Shown in pieces: positions 51,101 to 63,718 of a DNA stretch of 64,000 bases. This DNA comes from Pomacea canaliculata (Eukaryota > Mollusca > Gastropoda > Architaenioglossa > Ampullariidae), in NCBI RefSeq assembly GCF_003073045.1, contig NC_037595.1, positions 11,152,074 to 11,216,073 of the forward strand, in the 5' to 3' direction. The translations under genes and the position numbers were made by a program. The stretch's first letter is position 1, and the number at the start of each line of letters is the position of its first letter. A model generated the notes under the pieces. The model worked only from the letters and a program-made list of their open reading frames with translations, did not search any database and was not told the origin of the DNA.

Positions 51101-54100
51101 ATGCCTCTTGGAATCGACAGAACAGAATTTTTTGCAGGAAAGTGCAAGGAATTAGAAAGACAGCTCCGGGTAAGACAAAACTCAGGCACTCGGATATATA
51201 TATACCTCTATAGATAATAATCGTATGTCTTTGCATGTGCATATACATACCTATATTTGTGTGTGTGTGTGTGTGTGTGTGTGTTTTGCACATATGAGCC
51301 CTTTGCAAAACAACATATATGCACGATCAACCTTAACAGGAATTTTATGGTATGGGAAATTCTGCTGATAAAATAATTCTCTACCTCTTTGTGAACCATT
51401 TTACGAGCATTATTACGAGTCACAATGTTTTTTTTAGATTGTTAAACAGCCTCTTTCAATATATGTTACATATATAAATTATGGACATTCTAGAACAGGG
51501 ATGAAAGAATTGCTGGCTTGGAGACAGATAATGCTATGCTGTACCTAAAGCTGGCACAACTTAGAAGTCAACTACAGGCAAGCCGTACTGAAATCAATGC
51601 AGCTGAAGATGCAAGTGACAGATATGCTGCCTTCTACGCAAGCATCTTTCATCAGGCCTCTCAACTTCAAAAGCAAATCCAGGTATTGTGAAACTGGATG
51701 GAATGACAGGAAAAAATTACAAAGAGAGAGACAGAGATGCAGGAATTGACTTAAGTGAAAATTTTCTGCCTTGTTTCCTTTCCTTAGATTATGAAAAGTG
51801 AGCTGTCCAACATCCGTGGTCTTGCCTTAGAGTTTCCTCGCCAGGTGTCCCGGACTCTGCAGCGTGCAAGCACTGTGGCACAGCACCATAAAAGCATGGT
51901 GCAGTCCCAGTCTTTCAACATCACAGGTAAGAGAGTAAACATGGAATGAAGGAAGTAAAATAAAATTTAAATTTCAGTCAGTTTTCTTGATAAAAATACA
52001 CTTTCTGTGTATTTCTGTGCCCTTTTTGATACAGGTTAAAGGTACAATCTGTCTGCTTGTCTATGTCAGTGTTTTTAATCTTTGGTCTTAATTCTTACTA
52101 ACCCGTTGCCAACTCTCACTCCCCTTTCTTTCTCCAGTCTTCATTTACTTTGTGTGTGTTTTTGTCTTAAAGAACTAATCGTCATCTTTTTTAAAGAATT
52201 AAGTTTTGCTGCACAGCCAGACAAAAGCAGACTCTTAAGATAAATCATTTGTCCTCAGCATTAGCAGATCAAGTTGCTCAGCTGCAGCTTGCATTGTCTG
52301 ACATGACAGATCGCCATGGCAGAGAAAAAGAAACGCCGACAAGACTTGCACAATGCACTCATGGTCAGAAAATTGCTTTAAAAATCCACATAGTTAAAAA
52401 ATTTTCTGAAACAAAACTCCTTGTCTGTTAAAAAACCTTGCATGTTATTAAAATTATGTCTAAAGAAATAATTATGCCTAAAGGTAGTTCACTTTGTTGC
52501 ATTAAAATATGTTTTTCATGCATTTGTTATTTTTTTCAGAATATTTTGGGGATATGGTAGAAAAATTTAGTTGAAAATGTCATAATCTAGTCAGACTTTG
52601 TTGCAGCATTTACAAGTATACAGAGCATATTTTTTATTGGAAATTCCTGAGAATGCTTTCTGTGGTGTACTCATAAAAATGATATTTTAGTTTGCTTCCA
52701 TAGTAAATGAGTCTAATCATGTTTCAGGAACTCCGGGGTAATATTAGAGTTCATTGCAGGTTGAGACCGCTAATGGAGTTTGACTGTGGAACAGAGGACC
52801 TCGCTACATTGGGAAGGTAAGCAATTTTTTTTTTTTGCATTCTGTCCATCTATCTGTCATTAAACAAGTGAAAAAAAATTAAGTTTTTGAGCTATAAATG
52901 ACATAGTGATGTTGACTTTAATTTCATCTTTCATTTCCAGACAAGGCAGTAAGTCAGAAGTGGTTGTTCATCCAGTGGATGATGTAAGTGTGTAAGCTCT
53001 CTAAATTGAAATACACTGATTTTATGTTAATTTTTAAAAGCATTTGTATCATTTTCTCCAGAAAACATAATTCACCAAATTTAGAATTTATTTTTTTTAA
53101 AAATGTATTCATGCACATATATATTTACAGTCTGCGTATACATGATGCATATATTATAATATATATACACAAATACATCATGCAGATATATATATATGTG
53201 TGGACACACCTTTTATTGAACAGACCAATCCATGCAGTGGTGATTATTAAGATTATACAAATTACCATAAAGTTTACAATAAAATGAAGTTGAAAATAAT
53301 TAATAAACTGAAAAAAAAACTTGTAATTATCTTTTTAAACCTTTGACAGTAATTTTTTTTTAAAACTGTGCCTTAATGCTTGTTACTGTGTTACAGGAAA
53401 ATCTGTGTGTTCGAACCCATAAACAAAATAAAGTGTTTGAATTTGAAAGGTAAAGAAATAGTTTATTATTTATTTATGCCTGTTGGGAGTTTATTTGCTC
53501 AAAAGGACAAATAAAATATGCTCTCTCTCTTTTATACACATACACATGCATGTGAGTTGAGACGGACAAGTAGCCTACAGAATATTGAAAGCTTACAGAG
53601 CTCATCGGAACTTTTTTTTTTCAGGGTATACAACCCAGGAGAAAAACAAGAGGCAGTCTTTGATGAAGTGCAACCTATGCTTACTTCATTGTTGGATGGT
53701 TATAACATCTGCATCATGGCTTATGGTCAGACAGGCAGTGGCAAGACACACACAATGCTTGGATCTCATCGCAATGACGATTATAACCCTTCTAAAGAGC
53801 CACACCCAGACGAGGGAGTTATTCCCCGAGCTTCACGGGAACTCTTTAGGTAAATGGATGCAGAAAACGCATGTAATATAGCAAAATTTTTTATGGGTAG
53901 TGTTATGATGTGGTGAGTTTATGTTTGTGTAATTGTGTAAGGAGTATATATTATGTTATATGTGTAAATATAGCATCACACCCTGATCATACACCCTGTA
54001 AACACCTTTTCCCAACAAAACTTGAGAATTCGAAAAAAAAACCCAGCTGTTCCTTTTAAAGTAATGGAATATAGTGTGAAAAATTTCAAAAAGTATATTT

Positions 54101-56482
54101 TGTATATGACTTAAGAGATTTATGTTCTTTTCCTCAAATACAATTGCATTTGTTGTTAACAGACTCATTGAAGAGAAAGCTCCAGGCACACATGCAGTTG
54201 AAGTGTCTGTGGTGGAAGTCTACAACAATGACATCCGGGATCTTCTCAGCAAAGATCCTAACGCAAAGCATGATGTTGTTGCTAGTGGTGATGGGGGTGT
54301 CAATTTCCCAACAGTCATGTGCAAGTTTGTATAACTGCTTGTGTTGTAGTGATACTAATTAAGTCCTAATTTAATGTGATACTAAGTAAGTCCTCATTTC
54401 ATGTTTTTTTTTTCAAAAGACATGTAGCATGGGAAGATATATTTTGAAACAGTTTTCATGTTACTAGTGCACAGATCTACACCTTTTACTCAATGTGCAT
54501 CAGTACTGCCTTGTGGCGAAAAGGCCACAAAAAAACAGAAATAAGAAATAAGATGATCAGAATTTCACTATACCAATGAATCAATGATCTCAATCAAAAT
54601 TTATCTGAAAGTCTGTTAAATGCTGAAGACCTCAATAGACTGCATAACTCACTTTAAAACTTTATGCAGTATTGAACTAAAGTGGCCATTAATGTCAATT
54701 TAAAAAATAAAATGGTGTTTTTGTGTAAAGACCAGTGGACACAGTCTATGAAGTCATGAGTCTTGTTCAGCATGGACTTCGCACACGCCGTGAAACAGCA
54801 ACCATGGTTCACGAACATTCCAGTCGCTCTCACCTTGTTGTAACATTGACTGTTATCTCAAAGGCACCAAGCTTTTTTTCCCTTCCGCAAAGTACATCAA
54901 CAGAGGTACTGAACACTGAAGGTATGATGTTAGTAAGTTAATTGTTTGTAAATTTATTCCATCAGTTTCTAATAATGTGTGTGTGTGCGTAAAACCAACA
55001 CATTACTCTGTCATGCAGAACATATATTATTATTTCATTCTCTACCACCAAACATAAACAGATTAGCCCTGCAATGAACTAACCAGAGTCATGCAGAACA
55101 TATATTATTATTTCATTCTCTACCACCAAACATAAACAGATTAGCCCTGCAATGAACTAACCAGAGATCATAAATGCTTTCTCCGCTGCCACTTCTGTCT
55201 CCCTCCAGGGTGAAACCTAGTCATACATTTATATGTGTGACAAAATGAGACCTTATTGTAACTCTAAGTGTATTGAGTATTTCTGAAGCCTGCTTGTTGA
55301 AGTTTTAATTTTAAGTGTCAGTATATTTTCTGTGAAGGTGCTGCTGTCAAGAAAACACGTTCAACACTCACACATGCCCAGTCATGGTCTGGTGAACAGA
55401 TACAGGCAGCAGTACCACCGACTCCACCAGCACCTGCCCCAACTGTTCGCACCAAACTTCAGCTGGTAGACCTGGCAGGAAGCGAGTGTGTAGGTCTGTA
55501 TCTTGCAGGGTTTTACATTGTGTGAATGTGTAGGTGTTCATGAATATGTGTCTTGTGTGTGGGTGTGCTATGTATAGTAAGCATATAGATCCTGCTCAAA
55601 ACTCGTAGCCGTAGCAAAGACTTTGGGGAAAAGAGGCCAGTAGAACTAATTGTAGCATAGAGAAAGAATGACCAGCAGCTGGAAAATTTTCTTTGGATGT
55701 TTCTACTTTCAGGAATGTCTGGGGTAAAGGGAGTGGCACTGAGAGAAGCATCATACATCAACAAAAGTCTGTCAGCTTTGGCAGATGTGCTGGGAGCATT
55801 ATCAGAACATAGAGGACATGTTCCTTACAGAAACAGTCGACTGACGCATTTCTTGCAGGATTCTATTGGTAGGTTCTCCATAAGCATATCCAGCCACAAT
55901 TATTGCATACTGCGGAGACTATGGACAACAATACAATTTTTTAATCCTGATTATTTTTATTTATAAGAATATTGGAAATGCTTCATCTGTCTTCATCATA
56001 GAATGAGTCCCAAGGTCTCATTCACTGGAAGTTTTGTATTTGGCGCTTCTGTAAATGGTGTTTACAGCTCAGAATTTTGTGCTCATCCACAGACTAGATG
56101 TGCTTTTTATGAATTACACCTGTTTGAGTGAACCATGAAAGTAGCAAATATCAGACAGTCATCATCATTAAATTATGTTTAATAGTATGCATGAATATCA
56201 TTTGCAGGGGGTGATGCCAAGTTGCTGGTTCTTCTCTGCGTTTCTCCAGCACAACGTTACATCACAGAATCTCTGCAATGTCTAGGATTTGGCCAAAGGG
56301 CCAGGCAAGTCCAACGTGGACCAACCAAACGGCGCCTGCCATCCTCAGCAGAAAAAGTAGACAGCCCCAAAGCAGCCAGCAGCGTGTTCGGCCATCATCA
56401 GCATCCACTCCTTCACGATAATTGCCATTGTTCTGTCAATAGCTTTTCGCCATTTAAGATTTTTTTCCAAAGTCTGTTTTAA
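51101..56482 (+). CDS. KIF25: Kinesin-14-type motor protein KIF25
   Basis: Microtubule motor with an N-terminal coiled coil and a C-terminal motor domain. Exons: 51101-51169, 51494-51682, 51788-51926, 52259-52363, 52728-52816, 52941-52983, 53397-53449, 53625-53849, 54163-54318, 54731-54921, 55338-55493, 55713-55868 and 56208-56482, with consistent phases and about 614 residues. Exons 2-4 are coiled-coil-like. The neck [20 protein letters not shown] leads into the motor. The P-loop GQTGSGKT, switch I HEHSSRSH (His where most kinesins have Asn) and switch [10 protein letters not shown] are present. [19 protein letters not shown] and [13 protein letters not shown] match vertebrate KIF25 closely. 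A roughly 70-residue proline-rich insertion precedes switch II. Exon 4 carries one extra A in the run 52325-52329. The final about 40 residues are uncertain: another frame in the last exon gives a serine-rich tail. Confidence 0.93.
51259..51284. repeat. (GT)13 microsatellite
   Basis: Thirteen GT units in intron 1 of KIF25, read directly. Confidence 0.95.
55011..55166. repeat. Perfect 78-base tandem duplication in KIF25 intron 10
   Basis: Positions 55011-55088 and 55089-55166 are identical, each starting TCATGCAGAACATA and ending AACTAACCAGAG. No differences were seen, so the duplication is very recent or an assembly artefact. It does not touch an exon. Confidence 0.95.
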
Positions 56483-57153
56483 CTGACTGTTATAGAAATT
56501 GGTTTTTCTTACATTCATGATGCTTGTGTCACAGATTAGTGAATATCACAGGTACAAACTGTTGTTAATGATTCAAAATTGTTATGCATTTGGTGTTCAT
56601 AAGGTGAAGCAGACGTTATTTCCACAAAGTGTTTCCTAAAATCTTATTGACAGTGCAGTTGTCCAGCATTAGGATACAACTTTTCTGCCAAAACATTTAC
56701 TTGTGAATTAAATGCAGGAAGGCACATTAGAAAGCTACTGGTTTATTTCTTGTGTTCTGAAGAAACATATGTTACTGGTATGCATTTAAAAATACTAGGT
56801 AAAATCTTGACAAATGAAAAAAAAGCTGCTTGTCATAGTCCAAAGTATATTCCAAAATGAGCAACAAAAAGCATCATTTATGAGTATAAATAGTGCAGCA
56901 AAGATGAAAACACCAATAAAATAATAATGTGATCTTGCAATAAGAGGAAAGGATGCAGTGGACACAACATTCCCTTAACTAAGATTTGGCCAGCATTAAA
57001 GTATTAGCTTCGAATAATTGAGGCAATAAAACACAATGTAAGAACATAACCAACTGTGTTATATAGTCAAGAAATTATACTGCTTATAATAAATCTTGAC
57101 AAACTAGCATCAAAATAAAATCTCTTGAGGTGTTATTGCAGAGGCAAATAGCA
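56483..57153. other. Tail-to-tail spacer between KIF25 and the aldolase-like gene
   Basis: The two genes converge with about 670 bases between stop codons. The AT-rich stretch should hold both 3' UTRs. Candidate AATAAA signals occur on both strands (near 56914 plus, near 56742 minus), so the transcripts may overlap. No coding exon recognised. Confidence 0.5.
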
Positions 57154-60100
57154 TCACAACCCTGGACCCCTGCCACTGATAGACCAGACACATTCTACTT
57201 TTCCCTTTCTGATTCCTACAATCCAATCATACAGGTTGATTGTTGGGTCACAGTGACCCGGGATAAGCCACACTTTGGTCCCCAGCTTTAGTTCACCTGT
57301 GGCGAGACAATACCATGGTTGTCCCCACCACAATAGTACGTCAATTCTGGTAGTCTGAAAGCTGTAAAAAGCCCCATATCATAGTTATCTGACTCTTTAA
57401 AGTGATGAAATAAAACAGTTAAAATAATGATAATGATAATGCTCTTTTACATGCAGAAATGTTCAAGTTAATTGCTTTATGGTATTATCTTTTATGTGAA
57501 CAGTTAACTTGCCCACGTTTGTTTAAACATGGATTTTCAGACTCTTTTTGCAGTCATGAATGTATAGACTGATGATCTGGCTTTGCAGGACAGTTTCTTT
57601 TGTGAGATTTCTTCTGAACTTACCACGGTACACCGGAGTCCATGCTCAGGCTTTCATGCCAGCATCCAGAACCACTCTAGTTCCATCTTCCGGTGTACTT
57701 TGGAACAGTAGAGAGGACGAATAGGCTCTGTTGAAAACTCTGAAATAAACTCTCCATCTTCTGCTAGATTACGTCTGTAATCGGCGTCCATCACAGCATA
57801 GGATCCCTTTGAAAAGTTAAGGCGGTTGTCTTACGTGTTGCAGGCAAATCTTTACGAATATAACGAATCGGTAAGGAAAGGTGGGAAAAGGCAAAAGCCA
57901 TAAATGGGAGATAACTCTTGAAACATTAACTCAACTTTCATTTTAGCAGTTGTTTACCTTGACAAATTGACACTTAATAATATTAAGTAGAATTCCCACA
58001 GAATTTTTCTGTTTGTTGTTTTGCTCGCTGAAAGTATTCACACGCAGGATTAGGATGTTGGCCTGCTATGAGGTGCACTGGCCGGCCATCCGTCAGAACA
58101 TCATTTATGTGTGTGGGTCAGACTGTGTTATCAATTAAGGATACAGGCTGTATTTCAGTGAACACCTTGCTGCCAGCCTCGTAGCAGAAGGTACCCGTCC
58201 CTGCACCTGTGACGTAGTCGCATTTGATTCCAGCTCCAGACAGGGCCTGCGCAGTATAAAGTTTATAAAGATGTAGGAATAACGCGAGTTTCTACATGTA
58301 TGTGTTGTTGTTAGGAATAAGGATCTGATATAATTTTATTTTAAACGGAACTTCGAGAGATAACTCTAAAAATTAACTAAAAATTAATCTAATAATTAAC
58401 AATATCTGAATTCAAAGAAGTGTAGCCGGCCTTCTGTGTGGGTACTGCATGACTCCTTAGATGGTTGGGCAAGGTAAGGCAGCTTGCCCCGAGAAAAGCG
58501 AGGTCTCTATCACACTTCACACTCTAAGACCTGAAAGGTCAGGGGAACAACCTTCACCTTTACATTAGAGCCAGTTGACTCTGCATTACAGAAAACTAGA
58601 AGGATCTATGCCCGATATCTGTGAAGAGAGTCAACACGGTCAACTGTACGTCTTTGTCACGTGACTTACGTCGAGGAACTACAAATATAATCTACTTGGC
58701 GTACTTTGTCTACCACCAACTTCACGCCGCTGCTGCGTTCTGCTGCTGACCCGGATGCTGGCTTCACCCTGTCAGAATGTAAACTTAAGAACGACAATGC
58801 AGCAACACTTTATCCATTGATAACAATGATACATCGATAGTCATTGATAACAAAATGCTTCGGTTAATGTAGGCGGTTTCATGGACTAGAACTTTTCTAG
58901 TTGATAGTGTTGTCTCCCGCGATAATCCCATTCGACTCAGGCTAATATTATAACGTGTACATGTCAGCATTGTCAAGTAAACTGTTTAATATGGTCAAGT
59001 GTATCCATAATCATTGCCAGGTGTACTAAATTGGTTAGATGTACATGCTAACATTGCCAAGATTACAAGTCCTTATTTTGAAGTGTGCAGGTGAATATAG
59101 TCACATCTATATGGTAATTGTTGTCAACAGCTTGTAATTGTCAAGTGCACAGGTGAATAGTTTCACGTGTATTATATCAATAAAGCCAATTCTATGGTTC
59201 AATTTGGTTTAGTTGGATATATGGGTCTCAATGTCTTTAAGTCTGATTACCCGACTTCCTATACGCGTCATAAGTATTTCATGTCATAGTTTAGTAAGGT
59301 GTGGAATGATGCTACCTAATGCTGTTCAAGGCAAGCAGAAGAGAAAAAAAAAGAAAAGATGACTATGACATCTCCTCACCCCGTTGTAAGCGTGAATGCC
59401 TTTAAACGTTACCCCTGGGAGACGCTTGCTGGCGAGCTAGTTCCACAAACACTGTCTGCAGACTCGACACCACACCTTTATGAAGATAACAATTAAAGAC
59501 GATATCAACAAAGCAGAATCAATCTATCAATCAATCACTCACAACTGATACACTGATATATATCTGAATATATAGATAAGCTGTGTTAAAAAAAACAGTA
59601 GTCGGAGACATGCACGAGACACGCCCCTCCTTCAACCTGAACAATCCCTCTGGTAAGATCAGAGATCCAAGCGGTTCTCACCTGAATCCTCCAACACTGA
59701 GCTCAACGACGATGTCGATGTTGACACCCATATCAGAGGCAACGTCGCTGACGTCTCGCAGATTCTCGCAACTGTCCACGGCAAGCGAGATTTTGGCCGT
59801 CTTCGCCAGCGAGCCCAGGCGTCTGAGTTTCGACTTTGAGACCATCTGTTCACGAATACGTACAAGCGCGAGACTAAACCAGGACAGGAATGGCATATCG
59901 TGCGAGCAAGAGAACAGTTTTCAAGAAAGATATTCAATGGGGTATTTAACGCTGTCTGCTAAGTCTCTGTTGGTCGATTTATAAGGCAAGATGAGAACGA
60001 TATGTTTTCTTCTTGTTGGTAATTTAAAGGCGTTTCCAGGCTGGTGGTATATGACAAACCTGGTTACGGAACTTAAACTATTAAACTCAGCACAACTATT

Positions 60101-61362
60101 TAAAAAAACTACATAAAAAGTAAGTGCAAACATCAGCATTAACCTCGTTTGACACAAAGACGTCGTTCACACCTCTTTCCACCATGGCTTCCGCCTCGGT
60201 GACCGTCTGACAACACACGCCGACAGCTCCCTCCCTCACCTGCACACAGGTAAGTGTCATATTAGTTATTTAATCTTGTTTCTGAATAAGGTTATCGGTA
60301 TGCCTGCAAGTATACCTTAGTACACGTCAATGTCTTCTGTTCGCGGTCCACTTAATTGCTCAGTGGTGCTGCCTTCTGAAATTCGGTTTTGTCTAAAAGA
60401 TACTCGATCTGCATTCATTAGACTTATGACAGCATCCAAGTATGGACTGTCCTTCAGCACATATGCTACTCCATATCTAAATACAACAATATGCTTGTTC
60501 TCCGCATGTGCATCCAGACGATGACTATTATATGTTTCTGAGATATACCCGCACTATATCTTATCAGTTAATTATCTTTTACTGCAATATGTGACAAAAG
60601 AAATCGATGTCTGTCTATTTGCTTATTTATTTACTGAATCCTTTATGCTGTAAATTTTAGGGACATTTTGCTTTTGGGTTTCAGATCGTACTCTTTCCCC
60701 AAAGCTTGAAAGCGATTCTACTACATCTTACGCGCACATGCATCCATCAAAGGACCGTAACCCAGAGGTCACGCCCACAAGTCTAATAGGTCAGCTAGTA
60801 TATAGTGACTAACTTTGATGCCTAGGCGGCTAGATCTCATGGCTATTTGATGTCCCCTCATTAAAATTCTCAATGTATTTAGGTCTGAGCTTTACTTTAT
60901 TATTCATCGAAGCTGCAAAACAGATGACGAAAGTTTGTAAACATTTAAACACTTTCCACGTATCTTTCGAACGTGCGTAGGATTCTGCGGTTAAACAGTG
61001 CATATCGCTCCGCTAGTAAAACGTAGTTCACAGATGTTCGCCTATATCTCGGCGAATGCGTGCGGGTCTGAGTGATTTTATTTCTTGCACGCGTGTGTAT
61101 GATCATTTTAAATGAATCGTATTTGTTTTAAACAATATACTACACGTATTTCACTGCTCGTGCGTACCTGTAGCCGCGCTATGCCGGGGCTCTTGTGTGT
61201 CTTGGCGTGAGGCCGCACGGCCACCCCAGGATAGTTTTGTGACATCGTCGTCTGCATCTTTCGGATGTTGGCTTCTAAGCGATCCAAGCACACGAGAAGA
61301 GCCGGTGTCTCGATGTCTGAGACATCATCTCCGATTCGACAGGGTTTTTGGAGCTGAGCCAT
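57154..61362 (-). CDS. D-threonine aldolase-like PLP enzyme (DSD1/alanine racemase-fold family)
   Basis: Pyridoxal-phosphate enzyme of fold type III, acting on D-amino acids. Exons on the minus strand: 61168-61362, 60144-60239, 59682-59845, 59380-59475, 58696-58768, 58145-58246, 57624-57806 and about 57354 to 57154. Motifs in order: IETPALLVCLDRLEANI, RPHAKTHKSP (the Lys that carries PLP), EAEAMVERGVNDVFVSNE, FKGIHAYNG, CDYVTGAGTGTF, GSYAVMDADY and the C-terminal metal-site motif PGHCDPTINLYDW. The H-x-D spacing is that of D-threonine aldolases; eukaryotic D-serine dehydratases carry H-x-C, so I favour the aldolase type. The ATG at 61362 gives MAQLQKPCRIGDD. Frame slips are more frequent here: two in exon 4, one in exon 5, three in exon 7 and one in exon 8. 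The start of exon 8 is uncertain. Pseudogene status is possible, but conservation between slips argues for errors. Confidence 0.85.
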
Positions 61363-63230
61363 GGAGGCGATGTTTGAAAGTCTAGTTTCTCTTGAAAACA
61401 CGACGAGGTCAAAGTGTAGCTAGGTCACTGTAGGGTCGCGGCAACAGCGAGTGACTGGCCGTCAGCACGAGCTAGCTAGGTGATAACGCTGTGCAGCATC
61501 ATGCTCGGGGTCGAACCCACTGGTCTGTAGCTACGAGATTGTTTAAATACAAGACATGTTAGTTTGTAGTCATTGATTTTAAATACTGTGCTGAGAGGCG
61601 CAACAGAGCTGAATGACTATTTCATTCATAAAACATGAAAATCCATGAATATTTTCTTTTAAAGAATTTTAGTACATGTAAATGCAAAAAATTTTTGCTA
61701 TTTTGAGGTGCAGAGTTTATATAGATCACTGATTACTGACTCATCCGGTATGTTCATGGGGCATTGGTATGAGACGAGCCATGTGTATCACATTAATAAA
61801 GAGCTAGAAAATGGAGCAGCCTGCATGGACCATGAAATAAAAAAAACTCTTATTTTCACTTTTGAACAGCTGTTGAAAAGCTTTTTCACATTCATTAATT
61901 TTATTCCATTTCTGTTTGCATTATTATTTGTGAAAATTCTGCACATGATTTGAGCCTTCAAATAACATATTTTATGTTACAATTTTTTATTTGCCGTTAT
62001 CATATTCTGTCCTTTAATGCCAACTTTGGTGCCAAAAAAATCATCAGAAAAAGGTTTGAAAGAACCTTTGCAAACTGAGGTGGATATAACTTTCTAGCCA
62101 TGCATTACTACAAAAAAAAAGGAGAAGGGGTAAGATCACTCAAAATTGTGGGCTGCTTGGTAAATAGAAGTGTCATGTGCTGTTTATAACAGGTGCTTTA
62201 CCAGGTATTAATCTAATGGAATACACTAGCAAATTAAACACTTCCATGTACAAACTTGCATAGTAATATTGAAATAAAATGTTTTAACTGTGTGCATGTT
62301 CACTTCTCAAGACTGCAGCAACTTCCATCCTGGAGATAATATAAGGTCCAAATCACAAACCAACAAGCTGAATAAAACGGCAGATTTTGGCTGTGCGTGC
62401 TGACATAAATTTCTGCAGCTCTTTTCAGTCTTAACATGGGGAAAGGTATTTATTTAGTAGGTTTTTTAAGGCGTTTGAGTAAAATCGAATATTTAAGAAT
62501 TTGCTAAGGTAATGTGTTTGATATTAGTTTGATTTTCACAGCTTTTTTGTCTGTAGGCTTGGGTATACTGATGGAAAGCAATAATCAAAGATTGACTGTC
62601 ATGTGTGACATTGCTTGTGTACTTGAAGCACATTAAAAGGTTTGTGTATTTTCTGTGCATCAATATTTAACCTGTGATTAGTACCTGTAATATATATACA
62701 AAAGGAATTTTTTTTATTTGATATTGGGTTATGTTCTTCACTCATGATTACATTGTGATTCTTCTTACTTTATTACCTTTATTCAGAAAGACAGTATTAT
62801 TGACTTTGCACGTCTGCAGTTTGCACTGCCAGTGTTTCACATCTATGGCCATGTCAGGTCATGCGAGATATTGTTATGGGTATTCAAAAGCATGTCATGA
62901 ATATGAGCCACAAGAGTTGAAATATGATGGAAACTAAAATTTAAAATTGTGTTCTAATGTATAAAATAAAAAATAATTACTTGGCACTTGTTTTGGTTTA
63001 TTGTGCACATTTATTTTGTTAATTTGTTCCTTAGGACATGATTTCATGATAGTAATTATCAATTTAAGCCATCTATTGTATCTTTACTGCAGAGTTCTAA
63101 AAAAAATAATAAAATGGATGCCAGTTTGAAGCAGGAAACAAATACTTAGAAGATTTTTTTCCCCTAACTAAATTAAACATTCATCACAAAAATTTTTGAC
63201 CTTTTTTATCTCTGTGGCATCTGTTTACAG

Positions 63231-63298
63231 GGCTGGCTGCCTTGCCGTGATATAGCCTTAGTTGTTGACTCGGCGTAAACACCAATTCCTTCCCCTTA
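63231..63298 (-). repeat. Second copy of the short dispersed repeat
   Basis: Read on the minus strand it contains AATTGGTGTTTACGCCGAG and GGCAAGGCAGCCAGCCCTG, matching the 77-base insert at 33533-33609 over most of its length. I see no clear target duplication around this copy, so it is probably older. Confidence 0.75.
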
Positions 63299-63395
63299 TA
63301 ACTGACATAGGCTGTGGACTTCATTTCAGTTCTCTGCCATCACCAAACATTCTGGATTAATCACATTCCGATTTGATTTTAAATACTGTTTTATA

Positions 63396-63718
63396 TGTAA
63401 CCGAGTGGTGAGGGGGGTTGAACAGTGACCACAACAGTCCAGCACTCAAACCTGTCATCAGTTGCACAACTCTTTAATGCAGGCTAGATCAACAGCCACG
63501 GCTGCGTCGCTTGTCTCGCGCCTTCTCTTCGCAGTTTCCTCCCCTGTCCTTGCGTCTCAGCTCTGCCCTTTTATACCTCTCGGGTGGGTCCCTTTTCGCG
63601 GTCTTTTACATGCATCAGCACTATTCTCGCGTGCATCAGCATTTTCTGCCTAACAAGCGTTGGACTACCGGCACTCTACATATATAAGAAAGGAAGGACG
63701 AAACATCCAAATCTAACA
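63396..63718 (-). mobile_element. Possible solo LTR fossil
   Basis: On the minus strand a 323-base unit begins TGTTAGATTTGG and ends CGGTTACA, with TATAAAAGGG inside and an ATTAAAG motif further on, the order expected of an LTR. The family is unclear. No clean flanking duplication and no internal coding region was found. Called on form alone. Confidence 0.4.

Noticed and set aside
61480-61545. tRNA-like B-box (GGTTCGACCCC) on the minus strand
   Set aside because: No matching A-box or cloverleaf could be drawn at the right distance.
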